A DNA stretch of 28,716 nt from JAVKSM01 sp039583705 (lineage in GTDB: Bacteria > Actinomycetota > Actinomycetes > Mycobacteriales > Pseudonocardiaceae), in contig JAVKSM010000028.1 in assembly GCA_039583705.1 (NCBI GenBank), positions 1-28,716 of the forward strand. Reading direction: 5' to 3'. Of the stretch, positions 1 through 7,653 are shown piece after piece. The notes under the pieces were generated by a model that was given only the letters and a program-made list of their open reading frames with translations, was not told the origin of the DNA and made no database searches. How positions within the stretch are numbered: position 1 is the first letter of the stretch; every line of letters starts with the position of its first letter. The position numbers were made by a program, and so were the translations under genes.

Positions 1-224
1 CAGGCTTGACTGTTCGCTGCGAACTCGATCACAACCTCTACCCGACCAACATCAGACTTACCCGCCAGCAGAAGGAAGCGATACCCCTCACCCGCCACGA
101 TTTCCAACGTCTCTGACGGAACGTGTCCGTGCTTGAATAGAACTCGCCGCTTCCGCGACGGATAAGAACACGGCCACTCGGCGGCTACTCCTGCCCATAA
201 ATCGAGGTCCCGTTTCTGGAGTGA
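1..224 (-). pseudogene. Unidentified protein remnant, open to the left edge
   Basis: On the minus strand a frame stays open for about 74 codons from just after a TGA (225-227) to the window edge. It reads SLQKRDLDLWAGVAAEW, then a basic stretch (SYPSRKRRVLFKHGH) and a hydrophobic segment RFLLLAGKSDVGRVEVVIEF. Composition looks protein-like rather than like a shadow, and GC is lower here (about 52-62% in the 60-base blocks I counted) than in the genes to the right. I see no convincing start codon, so it is probably a gene fragment. The family is not recognised. It could be a displaced part of the ATPase remnant next to it, but the frame differs and I cannot show that. Confidence 0.3.
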
Positions 225-370
225 TCATTGAGCAGGAACGGGTGGTGGGGAAACTCGTCTCGCTCGGATCACCGAGTCGCTGACATGCGGACCGCCGAAT
301 GAAAAAAGTCAATGGCATCCAGTACCGTCGACCTCCCTGATGCGTTGGCACCGTAAACGGCAGCGACGCG
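225..370 (-). pseudogene. AAA-type ATPase N-terminal fragment (P-loop remnant)
   Basis: Minus-strand translation near 370-270 reads VAAVYGANASGRSTVLDAIDFF, which matches the Walker A region of AAA15/OLD-like ATPases (family form YGANxSGKS followed by a hydrophobic helix). The invariant Walker A lysine is replaced by arginine (AGG codon, about 332-334) and a TGA ends the frame at 269-271. In the same frame after that stop, HHPFLLND resembles the PFLLD element that follows the P-loop in these proteins. Loss of lysine, an in-frame stop, no start codon of its own and the missing C-terminal part all indicate a decayed gene. Such ATPases are often in defence or other accessory loci, but nothing more can be said about this one. 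Confidence 0.45.
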
Positions 371-600
371 AGTCGTGACGTGCCTCCAGTCACCGTCGGC
401 CGGTGTCCGCCCCGTGAGAGTGGGCGACACCACCGGCAGCAGGAACCACAGCAGGGCGAACAGCGCCAGCGCGACGGCTGCGAACGTCACCGCGACGGCG
501 TGGCCGGCGACCACGTCGGCGACGAGCAGCACGGCGCGTCATCGCCCCGGCGAGCAGCGCCAGCCCGCCGACGGCGCACCGACGACGCACGGCGGGGCCG
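371..600 (-). pseudogene. Small membrane protein remnant (possibly DUF6328-like), frameshifted
   Basis: A minus-strand frame from about 532 reads VLLVADVVAGHAVAVTFAAV then ALFALLWFLLPVVSP, typical of a C-terminal transmembrane helix. A neighbouring frame just upstream (about 540-600) gives AVGGLALLAGAMTRR, a plausible preceding helix, so the two pieces look like one gene broken by a frameshift near 535. Family resemblance to DUF6328-type actinobacterial membrane proteins is from memory and uncertain. The N-terminal part would have to lie inside the opposite-strand dus gene and is absent. The frame runs straight into the ATPase P-loop fragment, so a deletion or recombination junction lies near 370-390. 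Confidence 0.35.
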
Positions 601-613
601 GACGGTCGGCCCG

Positions 614-619
614 GATAAT
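614..619 (+). promoter_or_regulatory. -10 element for leaderless dus
   Basis: GATAAT lies exactly 7 bases before ATG 627, the spacing expected if transcription starts at the A of the start codon. No Shine-Dalgarno is present. No good -35 is visible at the usual distance. Confidence 0.45.
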
Positions 620-626
620 GCGCAGC

Positions 627-1748
627 ATGCCGCCCTCGCTGCGGATCGGACCGATCGAGCTGCCGACGCCGGTGGTGCTGGCCCCGATGGCCGGCATCAC
701 CAACGTGGCGTTCCGCCGGCTGTGCCGCGAGCACGGCGCCGGGCTGTATGTCTGCGAGATGATCACATCTCGGGCCCTGGTCGAGCGCCACCCGGGCACC
801 TTGCAGATGGTCACGTTCGACGACGCGGAGCGGCCGCGCTCACTGCAGCTCTACGGCGTCGACCCGGCGACGGTACGCCGAGCGGTCGACATGGTCGCCG
901 GGGCGGATCTCGCCGACCACGTCGACCTCAACTTCGGCTGCCCGGTGCCCAAGGTGACCCGGCGCGGCGGAGGCGCCGCACTGCCGTACAAGCGGCGGTT
1001 GTTCGAGGCGATCGTGCGCGCCGCGGTGGGCGCCGCCGGCCGGCTGCCGGTGACGGTCAAGATGCGCGTCGGCATCGACGACGAGCACCACACCTACCTC
1101 GACGCCGCCGCGATCGCGGCCGACGCGGGGGTGTCCGCGGTGTCGTTGCACGCCAGGACCGCCGCCCAGCGCTACTCCGGACACGCTGACTGGGCGGCCA
1201 TCGCCAAGCTGCGCGACGCGATGCCGGCGAGGGTGCCGGTGCTCGGCAACGGCGACATCTTCAGTGCCGGGGACGCGCTCGCGATGGTCGCCAGGACCGG
1301 CTGCGACGGCGTCGTCGTCGGGCGCGGCTGCCTGGGCCGGCCGTGGCTGTTCGGCGAGCTCGAGGCGGCCTTCGCCGGGCGAGAGCCGCCACCTCCGCCG
1401 ACCTTGGGCACGGTCGCGGCGATCCTGCGCCGCCACGTGCTGCTGCTCGTCGATCACCTGGGCGCCGCCCGGGCGCTGCGGGACTCCCGCAAGCACATGG
1501 CCTGGTACCTGCATGGCTTTCAGGTCGGCTCGGAGCTGCGGCGGCGGCTGGGCATGGTCTCCAGCGTCGCCGAGCTGGACGAGCTGATCGCCCAGCTCGA
1601 CCCGGCGCAGCCGTTCCCCGCCGAGGGCGAGAGCCCGCGCGGGCGGCAGGGCTCGCCGGCTCGGGTCGTCCTGCCGGAGGGGTGGCTGGCGGACCCCGAG
1701 GATCTCACCGTGCCGGCCGGCGCGGAGCTTGCGCACTCCGGCGGCTGA
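627..1748 (+). CDS. dusB: tRNA-dihydrouridine synthase (DusB/NifR3 family)
   Basis: This flavoenzyme reduces uridines in tRNA to dihydrouridine using FMN and NADPH. The 373-residue protein is a TIM barrel with the family motifs in order: APMAGITNVAFRRL (about 19-32), LNFGCPVPKV with the catalytic cysteine (about residue 105), VKMRVGID, SLHART, GNGDI and VVGRGCLGRPWLF for FMN phosphate binding, then the C-terminal helical domain with RKHMAWYL. ATG 627 is preferred to the in-frame ATG 618 because GATAAT sits 7 bases ahead, fitting leaderless transcription; 618 would overlap that box. It has no operon partner: the next gene starts 129 bases downstream. Length is normal for actinobacterial members, and the fit to the family is close. 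Confidence 0.95.
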   Translation: MPPSLRIGPIELPTPVVLAPMAGITNVAFRRLCREHGAGLYVCEMITSRALVERHPGTLQMVTFDDAERPRSLQLYGVDPATVRRAVDMVAGADLADHVDLNFGCPVPKVTRRGGGAALPYKRRLFEAIVRAAVGAAGRLPVTVKMRVGIDDEHHTYLDAAAIAADAGVSAVSLHARTAAQRYSGHADWAAIAKLRDAMPARVPVLGNGDIFSAGDALAMVARTGCDGVVVGRGCLGRPWLFGELEAAFAGREPPPPPTLGTVAAILRRHVLLLVDHLGAARALRDSRKHMAWYLHGFQVGSELRRRLGMVSSVAELDELIAQLDPAQPFPAEGESPRGRQGSPARVVLPEGWLADPEDLTVPAGAELAHSGG

Positions 1749-1877
1749 GCTGCGCGGAGACATCCCCCGGTGATCGGTGACCATGGACCGAAGGGGTGAA
1801 TTCCAGGGACCGGAGGTACGTCCGGCTCGAGAAATGCGTCTGGACCGACGAATCACAAGCCTGGGAGGTGATCGGCG

Positions 1878-2756
1878 GTGGGCGCAGGGCACAGCGATCT
1901 TCCGGCCGCTCGCGGCCGGGGGGGCCTCCGGGCCGCTCGCAGTCGGGGCGTCGGCGAGCGCACGGCGCCCCTCCGGCTCGCCGCGTCACTCCCCGCACCA
2001 GTGCTGGCCGCGGTGCCGGTCACACGTCTGGAACGCCAGGGGCTGGCTCGCGTGCACGAGTCCACCGCCGACTCGCTCGCCCAGCGGGGCGATTGGCAGG
2101 GCGCCTACCAGCACCTGCGGCGGGTTGTCGAGCTGCTGGCGAGCGGGGCGGACGAGCCGGCTGGCGAGCCCGAGGAGCTGCGCCGCGAGGTCGAGCGACT
2201 GCGCCGGGAGCACGCCGAGGCCAGGGAGCAGAGCCTGCGCGACAGCCTCACCACCAGCTACAACCGTCGCTACCTCGATGAGCGGCTCGCAACGGTCCTC
2301 GCGGCGGGAGCGTGTGTGGCGCTGGCCGACATCGACCTGTTCAAGCAGGTCAACGACGCTCACGGTCACCTCGTCGGCGACCGCGTGCTGCGCACGGTCG
2401 TCACGTTGCTCACCGCGGACCTGCCCGAGGCCGGCTTCTGCGCGCGCTACGGCGGCGAGGAGTTCGCGCTCGTGCTGCCCGGGGCCTCGGCCGCGCAGGC
2501 CGTCGCGGTGTGCGAGGCGGCCCGGCGCCGCATCCACCACCACCCCTGGCAGGAGTTCGCGGCCGGGCTGCGGGTCACGGTGAGCATCGGCGTGGGTCAG
2601 CCAGGTGGCGAGCTGTCCGAGGCCGACGACCTGCTGTATGCGGCCAAGCACGCCGGCCGCAACGCTGTCGCCTTCCGCGACCCGTCCGACCAGCGGTGGG
2701 TGCGGCTGGCAGGTTCCGCCGGCCGACGCCGGATCCTCCGCACGGTTGCTTCCTGA
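1878..2756 (+). CDS. GGDEF-domain diguanylate cyclase
   Basis: Predicted to make cyclic di-GMP from two GTP in the cytoplasm. The GTG start at 1878 has a good Shine-Dalgarno (GGAGG at 1864-1868). The 292-residue protein has a variable N-terminus, a short TPR-like helical pair around ESTADSLAQRGDWQGAYQ (about 62-85), a charged heptad-like helix (EELRREVERLRREHAEAREQ), and a GGDEF domain from about residue 118: DSLTTSYNRRYLDERL, ADIDLFKQVNDAHGH, and the active loop RYGGEEF. The active-site residues are intact. The RxxD inhibitory site is absent before GGEEF, so product inhibition through that site is unlikely. No membrane segment or sensor domain is recognisable; the coiled helix may mediate dimerisation. 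Confidence 0.88.
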   Translation: MGAGHSDLPAARGRGGLRAARSRGVGERTAPLRLAASLPAPVLAAVPVTRLERQGLARVHESTADSLAQRGDWQGAYQHLRRVVELLASGADEPAGEPEELRREVERLRREHAEAREQSLRDSLTTSYNRRYLDERLATVLAAGACVALADIDLFKQVNDAHGHLVGDRVLRTVVTLLTADLPEAGFCARYGGEEFALVLPGASAAQAVAVCEAARRRIHHHPWQEFAAGLRVTVSIGVGQPGGELSEADDLLYAAKHAGRNAVAFRDPSDQRWVRLAGSAGRRRILRTVAS

Positions 2757-2893
2757 GCGCCGCTGCGGCGGGGGTCGTCCACCCGTCCTGGTGCCGTCCG
2801 TAGTATTCGTATCCTCCGTGGGCCCCGTGTCGGCTGTGGGGACGGGCTGTCGGGGCCAGGGACCGCAGGTGCTGCCGGCAGACGAGGACCGCT
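2757..2893. other. Intergenic region before the LCP gene
   Basis: 137 bases between the GGDEF gene and the LCP gene. On plus, TAGTAT (2801-2806) and TATCCT (2810-2815) are candidate -10 boxes that would give a leader of about 70-80 bases. No terminator is evident. Confidence 0.25.
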
Positions 2894-5080
2894 GTGAGCG
2901 ACCGCTTCCCCCGCGAGGGGGCCGTCCCCGAGCCCGACGACGGCCGCTACGGCGCCGCGCCCGCGACCCGTCCCGCACACGCCGAGGTGACGGTGGCCGA
3001 GTTGCTGGCCCGCAACGCCCCGCCGCGCGGCCGGTCCGCCGAGCCGACCGCCCGCCACCGCCGTCCCGACCCCCCGGCGCCGCCACCACCCCAACCACCA
3101 CTGCCCCAACCACCGCCAGCAGCACCACCACCGCCGCCGCCACCACCGCTGCCGTCACGACCAGCACGACCCGCCCCCCCGCCGCCCGCTCCGCTGGCCC
3201 CCCCGGCAGCCCGGGCCCCGTTGTCCCCCCCGCCGCCCCGAGCCCCGCTGTCCACCTCACTACCCGCTCCGCCGTCGCCCCCGGCGTCACGCCCGGGAGC
3301 CTCGGCACGCCCGGCATGGCCGGTCGCGCCGGAACCCCGCGCTGCGCCTTCTGACCCGCTCCCCCGTATCCCGTCCCCGCCACCCGTGGCCCGCACCTCC
3401 CCGTCGTTCCCGGACCGCTCGTCCCCGGGACAGCCACCCCCGCCGCAACCTTCCCCGTCGCGCCCGGAACCGCCCGACCCCGCCCAGCCGCCCGCGAGCG
3501 ATGTCGACGACCTCGAGCTGCGACGTCGGAAGATCGACGAGAGCCTCACACGGCTGACCGCGGCACACGCCGGGCTGGGCCGCAAGCCTGCGAAGCCGGA
3601 TGTTCCGCAACGCGGGCGGCGGGGGCGCCGGTGGGCCTTCGGCCGGGGCGTCGCGGTGCTTGCGGCCGTGCTGGTGGTGCTCGTCAGCGCCGTCGCCTGG
3701 GGCACCGAGAGCTGGGTGGACGGCAAGTTCCGGCAGGTCGCCGCCCTCGATCCGGATTCGGCCGCTATCCAGGACGCCGCAGCCCAGCAGGGCGACCAGA
3801 ACTTCCTGCTCGTCGGCTCTGACGCCAGGACAGGGACGCAGCCAGGCGAGAGCGTCGGCAATCCCACCGGCGGGTCCGGTGCCGGTTCTGACACGATCAT
3901 GGTGGCGCACCTCCCGGCGGACCGCAGCCGGGTGGTCGTCGTCTCCTTCCCGCACGACCTCGAGGTGACCCGTCCGGCATGTGAGCGCTGGGACCCGGTC
4001 AGCGGGAACTACACCGGGCCGCAGCTTCCCGCGGCGCCCGAGGTCACGCTCGACTCGGCGTTCGAGTTCGGCGGCCCCCGCTGTATCACCAGGATCGTCC
4101 AGCAACTGTCCGGGCTCGCGATCAACCACTTCGTCGGCGTCGACTTCCAGGGCGTCAAGGCGATGGTCGACGCCGTCGGCGGCGTCGGTGTCTGCGTCGC
4201 GCAGCCGGTTCGCGACAGCGTGCTCGGCACGATCGTCGGCAGGGCCGGCACGACCAGGCTCACCGGGGACCAGGCGCTCAGCTTCGTCAGCGCCGGCCAC
4301 GTCCTGGGCGACCCGACGAACGACAGCGGCCAGATCCAGCGCCAGCAGCAGTTCCTGTCCTCGCTGCTGCGCACCGCGCTGTCGGGCAACGTCGCGCTGG
4401 ACCCGCCGAAGCTGCGGAACTTCCTGTCCGCGTTCGCCTCCTCGACCTTTGGTGAGAACGTCGGGCTCGATGCGCTGCTGCCGTTGGCGCAGTCGATGCA
4501 ACGGCTCGACGCCTCGCACGTCACCTTCCTCACGGTGCCCACGGTCGGCGTCGCGAACGAGCGCGGCAACGAGGTGCTGCGTCCCGCCGAGAACCTGCAG
4601 ATGTTCACTGCGATCATTGACGGTCAGCCGCTGCCCGGCGAGGCTCCCGGCTCGACCGCGGCCCCGGTGCCGAGGGCACCGACCCCACCCGCCCCCGGCG
4701 ACGGCCCGCTACTCCCGGCGCAGGCGGTGCGGATGCAGGTCGAGAACGGCACGAGCCAGCCGGGTGCGGCGAGCGCGCTGTCCCATTCGCTGGGCCGCCT
4801 CGGGTTCGCGGTGGTCGCCGTCGGCAACGCGCCGCAGCCTGCCGCTCACACCGTCATCCGGTACTCTGCCGATCGCTCCGCGCAGGCCCGCACCCTCGGC
4901 GCAGCGGTGCCGTCGGCCACGCTGCAGCTCGACGAGGCCAACCCGGGCACCGTCGATCTCGTGGTCGGATCCGACTACGACGGGGTCGTCAAGCCGCTGC
5001 CGACGCCGGGAACGCAGGCGGCGAGCGCGCTGCCGGAGAACCTGCCCCACATCAACTCCGGCGACGTGTCCTGTCCCTGA
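2894..5080 (+). CDS. LytR-CpsA-Psr (LCP) family envelope protein with LytR_C domain
   Basis: LCP proteins transfer lipid-linked glycopolymers to peptidoglycan at the outer membrane face. GTG 2894 follows GAGGA. The 728-residue product has a long proline-rich cytoplasmic tail (about 55-200, with runs of eight prolines), a basic stretch, one membrane helix (about 250-270, VAVLAAVLVVLVSAVAWG), an LCP domain (about 302-491: NFLLVGSDAR, GSDTIMVAHLP, VVSFPHDLEV, INHFVGVDFQGVKAMVDAVGG, QRQQQFLSSLLR), a proline-rich linker, and a LytR_C domain (about 612-698, VRMQVENGTSQPGAASALS). Several arginines that the family uses to hold the pyrophosphate are replaced here: FPHD for FPRD, FVSAGH for the usual YVRARH form, and SGQIQRQ for DRIxRQ. 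Family assignment is firm, but transferase activity is in doubt. By gene order it is the likely counterpart of Mycobacterium Rv0822c. Confidence 0.92.
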   Translation: MSDRFPREGAVPEPDDGRYGAAPATRPAHAEVTVAELLARNAPPRGRSAEPTARHRRPDPPAPPPPQPPLPQPPPAAPPPPPPPPLPSRPARPAPPPPAPLAPPAARAPLSPPPPRAPLSTSLPAPPSPPASRPGASARPAWPVAPEPRAAPSDPLPRIPSPPPVARTSPSFPDRSSPGQPPPPQPSPSRPEPPDPAQPPASDVDDLELRRRKIDESLTRLTAAHAGLGRKPAKPDVPQRGRRGRRWAFGRGVAVLAAVLVVLVSAVAWGTESWVDGKFRQVAALDPDSAAIQDAAAQQGDQNFLLVGSDARTGTQPGESVGNPTGGSGAGSDTIMVAHLPADRSRVVVVSFPHDLEVTRPACERWDPVSGNYTGPQLPAAPEVTLDSAFEFGGPRCITRIVQQLSGLAINHFVGVDFQGVKAMVDAVGGVGVCVAQPVRDSVLGTIVGRAGTTRLTGDQALSFVSAGHVLGDPTNDSGQIQRQQQFLSSLLRTALSGNVALDPPKLRNFLSAFASSTFGENVGLDALLPLAQSMQRLDASHVTFLTVPTVGVANERGNEVLRPAENLQMFTAIIDGQPLPGEAPGSTAAPVPRAPTPPAPGDGPLLPAQAVRMQVENGTSQPGAASALSHSLGRLGFAVVAVGNAPQPAAHTVIRYSADRSAQARTLGAAVPSATLQLDEANPGTVDLVVGSDYDGVVKPLPTPGTQAASALPENLPHINSGDVSCP

Positions 5081-5112
5081 CCGGGCCGCAGGAGGACGGG
5101 GCACCGCGTACG

Positions 5113-5145
5113 GTTCACCCGCAGTTCAGTGGGCGGCCGTACGCT
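5113..5145 (+). promoter_or_regulatory. PHO box and promoter of phoU
   Basis: Direct repeats GTTCACC (5113-5119) and GTTCAGT (5124-5130) are exactly 11 bases apart, the PhoP-box arrangement of actinobacteria. They overlap the expected -35 position of a -10 box TACGCT (5140-5145), which ends 6 bases before the phoU ATG. PhoP activation under phosphate limitation of a leaderless transcript is inferred. Confidence 0.6.
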
Positions 5146-5151
5146 TCGCCC

Positions 5152-5811
5152 ATGCGCACCGCCTACCACGACAAGCTCGACTCGCTGCGCGGCGACCTCG
5201 CCCAGATGGCGACGATGGCCGGCGCCGCCATGGCGCGGGCGACCACCTCGTTGCTGGAGGCCGACCTGGGTCTGGCCGAGCAGGTCATCAGCGAGGACGT
5301 CAAGCTCGACGAGCTTCGCGCCACCGCCGAGGACAAGGCGTTCGCGCTGCTGGCGCTGCAGGCCCCGGTCGCCGGTGACCTGCGCATGATCGTGGCCGCC
5401 ATCCACACCGCGGGTGACCTGGAGCGGATGGGCGACCTGGCACTGCACGTGGCCAAGGCCGCGCGCCGCCGACACCCGCGTCACGTGGTGCCCGAGGAGG
5501 TCACCGGCTACTTCGCGGAGATGGGCCGGGTGGCCTGCGACCTTGCCGAAGGCGCCCGCCGGGTGATCATCACCCGCGATATCGAGCTCGCGTTCCGGAT
5601 CGAGTCCGACGACGACGCGATGGACGACCTGCACCGCCACCTGTTCACCGTCCTCATGGCCAAGGAGTGGCCGCACGGGGTGGCCACCGCGATCGACATC
5701 ACGCTGCTGGGGCGGTTCTACGAGCGCTTCGCCGACCACGCTGTGGCGACCGCGCGCCGGGTGGTCTTCATGGTCACCGGGCACATGCCCGAGGTGCCGG
5801 ACGCCTCGTGA
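5152..5811 (+). CDS. phoU: Phosphate transport regulator PhoU
   Basis: PhoU links the Pst transporter to the PhoR/PhoP two-component system and restrains phosphate uptake when phosphate is plentiful. The 219-residue protein is all helical with two PhoU repeats (about 8-95 and 115-205). Metal-binding acidic motifs are visible in both: the DLERMGDLALHV type in the first and RFYERFADHAVATARRV in the second. The ATG at 5152 follows a -10 box by 6 bases with no Shine-Dalgarno, suggesting a leaderless message. It converges with pstB with a single base between the stop codons. By position it corresponds to mycobacterial phoY2. Length and motifs are standard. Confidence 0.95.
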   Translation: MRTAYHDKLDSLRGDLAQMATMAGAAMARATTSLLEADLGLAEQVISEDVKLDELRATAEDKAFALLALQAPVAGDLRMIVAAIHTAGDLERMGDLALHVAKAARRRHPRHVVPEEVTGYFAEMGRVACDLAEGARRVIITRDIELAFRIESDDDAMDDLHRHLFTVLMAKEWPHGVATAIDITLLGRFYERFADHAVATARRVVFMVTGHMPEVPDAS

Positions 5812-5812
5812 T

Positions 5813-6589
5813 CTAGCCGAACCGGCCGGAGATGTAGTCCTCGGTCGCCCGCTCCGCCGGGTTGGAGAAAATCTTCTCGGTGTCGTCGAACTCCACCAGC
5901 CGGCCGGGCTGGCCGAGCCCGGACAGGTTGAAGAACCCGGTCTGGTCACTCACGCGGGCCGCCTGCTGCATGTTGTGCGTGACGATGACGATCGTGTAGT
6001 CCCGCTTGAGCTCCCCGATCAGGTCCTCGATGGCCAGGGTGGAGATCGGGTCGAGGGCCGAGCACGGCTCGTCCATCAGCAGCACGTCGGGCTGGACCGC
6101 GATGGCGCGCGCGATGCACAGCCGCTGCTGCTGACCGCCGGACAGGCTGCCCGCCGGCTGGTTCAGCCGGTCACTCACCTCGTTCCACAGGTTCGCCCCC
6201 CGCAACGAGCGTTCGCACACGTCGTCCAGTCGCGCCTTGTTGCGCACCCCCTGCAGCTTCAGCCCCGCCACGACGTTGTCCCGCACCGACATCGTCGGGA
6301 ACGGGTTGGGCCGCTGGAAGACCATCCCCACGGTCCGGCGCACCGCCACCGGGTCGACGCCGGGAGCGTAGATGTCCTCGCCGTCGAGCAGGATCCTGCC
6401 CTCGACCCCGGCCCCCGGGGTCACCTCGTGCATCCGGTTCAGCGTGCGCAGCATCGTCGACTTCCCGCACCCCGACGGGCCGATGAACGCGGTGACGCCG
6501 CCGGGTGTGATCGACAGCGTCACCCCGTCCAGCGCCCGGAACCGTCCGTAGTAGATGGTCGCGTCCTTGACGTCGATGCGCTTGGCCAC
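5813..6589 (-). CDS. pstB: Phosphate ABC transporter ATP-binding protein PstB
   Basis: The ATPase subunit drives phosphate import by PstSCA on the inner side of the membrane. From GTG 6589 (AGGAGG about 7 bases upstream) the protein is 258 residues, normal for PstB; longer upstream readings lack support. Walker A GPSGCGKST, Q-loop GMVFQRPNPFP, signature LSGGQQQR, Walker B VLLMDEP and the H-loop THNMQQA are all intact, and the PstB-specific FPTMSVRDNV and C-terminal SNPAERATEDYISGRFG are present. It is the last gene of pstSCAB, 14 bases after pstA, and is probably expressed from the pstS promoter. Confidence 0.97.
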   Translation of the reverse strand: MAKRIDVKDATIYYGRFRALDGVTLSITPGGVTAFIGPSGCGKSTMLRTLNRMHEVTPGAGVEGRILLDGEDIYAPGVDPVAVRRTVGMVFQRPNPFPTMSVRDNVVAGLKLQGVRNKARLDDVCERSLRGANLWNEVSDRLNQPAGSLSGGQQQRLCIARAIAVQPDVLLMDEPCSALDPISTLAIEDLIGELKRDYTIVIVTHNMQQAARVSDQTGFFNLSGLGQPGRLVEFDDTEKIFSNPAERATEDYISGRFG

Positions 6590-6603
6590 GTCGATCCTCC
6601 TCG

Positions 6604-7653
6604 CTACCGGACCCGGGTGAAGCGGGCGATCATTCGTGCCAGCACGTTGAGCACCAGCACGATCAGGATGAGGACGAGCGCTCCGGTCCACGCCCGGTTG
6701 ATCGCGGTGCTGTCGGGAAGGCCGGCCTCACCGAAGACGAACAACGGCAGCGACTCCTGCGGGCCGTTGAACGGGTTGACGTTGATGGACGTGTTGCCGA
6801 AGACCACGAGCAGCACCGGGGCCGTCTCCCCGGTCACCCGGGCGACCGCCAGCATGATCCCGGTGATGATGCCGGGCAGCGCGGTGGGCAGCACGATCCG
6901 CACCACGGTGACCCACTTCGGTACGCCGAGCGCGAAGCTGGCCTCCCGCAGTCCGTCCGGGACGATCCTGATGATCTCCTCGGCGGAGCGCACCACGATC
7001 GGCAGCATGAGGATCATCAGGGCGAGCGAGCCGGCGAAGCCCGAGAACGGCTGGCCGAGGACCAGGATCCACAGTGCCAGGATGAACAACCCCGCGACGA
7101 TCGAGGGCAGTCCCGTCATCACGTCGACGAAGAAGCTCACCGCGCGGGCGAACCGGCCGGTGCCGTACTCCACGAGGTAGATCGCCACCAGCAGGCCGAA
7201 CGGCACGGCGATCGCCGATGCCAGCCCGACCTGCTCCACCGTGCCGACGATCGCGTGGTACGCGCCGCCGTCGGGATCCTGCTCGGCGACCGCCCGCATC
7301 GAGTGGGTGAGGAACGTGCTGTCCAACCGGGCCAGCCCCGCCGAGATCGTCGAGCCGAGGACGGCCGCGAGCGGCAGCAGCGCGAGCACCACGCTGCCCA
7401 CCAGCAGGCTCGTCATCATCCGGTCCTTGGCCCGCCTGCGACCCTCCACCGCGGCGGAGATCGAGGTCAGCGCCAGGACGTAGAGCACGGCGGCGACGAC
7501 GACGAACTCGGCGCGACCCCGCAGCGGGGTGACGGCGAACAGGCCGAGGGACACGGCGAGCACCCCGACGGCCACCGCGACCGGCGACCACCGGGGCAGG
7601 GACCGGCGCACGAGCGACGGCGCGACCGGGCGCGAGTCGAGGGGCAGCCTCAC
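6604..7653 (-). CDS. pstA: Phosphate ABC transporter permease PstA
   Basis: One of the two membrane channel subunits for phosphate. The start is GTG 7653, which overlaps the pstC stop by four bases (GTGA), so translation is coupled. The 349-residue protein has an actinobacterial N-terminal extension with two extra hydrophobic segments (about 24-40 and 49-65) before the permease core. The cytoplasmic coupling loop is clear: EEIIRIVPDGLREASFALG followed by PKWVTVVRIVLPTALPGIITG, the EAA-type motif that contacts PstB. The conserved GETAPVLLVVFGN segment follows. The C-terminal end is normal. Confidence 0.95.
   Translation of the reverse strand: MRLPLDSRPVAPSLVRRSLPRWSPVAVAVGVLAVSLGLFAVTPLRGRAEFVVVAAVLYVLALTSISAAVEGRRRAKDRMMTSLLVGSVVLALLPLAAVLGSTISAGLARLDSTFLTHSMRAVAEQDPDGGAYHAIVGTVEQVGLASAIAVPFGLLVAIYLVEYGTGRFARAVSFFVDVMTGLPSIVAGLFILALWILVLGQPFSGFAGSLALMILMLPIVVRSAEEIIRIVPDGLREASFALGVPKWVTVVRIVLPTALPGIITGIMLAVARVTGETAPVLLVVFGNTSINVNPFNGPQESLPLFVFGEAGLPDSTAINRAWTGALVLILIVLVLNVLARMIARFTRVR

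Noticed and set aside
1749..1877. Possible riboswitch before the GGDEF gene
   Set aside because: No recognised aptamer core or strong stem; only 129 bases with an ordinary Shine-Dalgarno.
840..1892. 350-codon minus-strand frame across dus
   Set aside because: Arg/Gly/His-rich shadow of the well-supported dus gene; no family resemblance.
2430..2470. Possible c-di-GMP inhibitory site in the first GGDEF protein
   Set aside because: No RxxD at the required position before GGEEF.
2605..3354. Thr/Pro-rich plus frame (TTTAPTTASSTTT type)
   Set aside because: Looks like a secreted mucin-like protein but is the +1 reading of the LCP proline-rich region, with no start or continuation.
1986..3437. 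483-codon minus-strand frame across the GGDEF and LCP genes
   Set aside because: Antisense to two recognised domains; the glycine and valine runs mirror the proline-coding tract.
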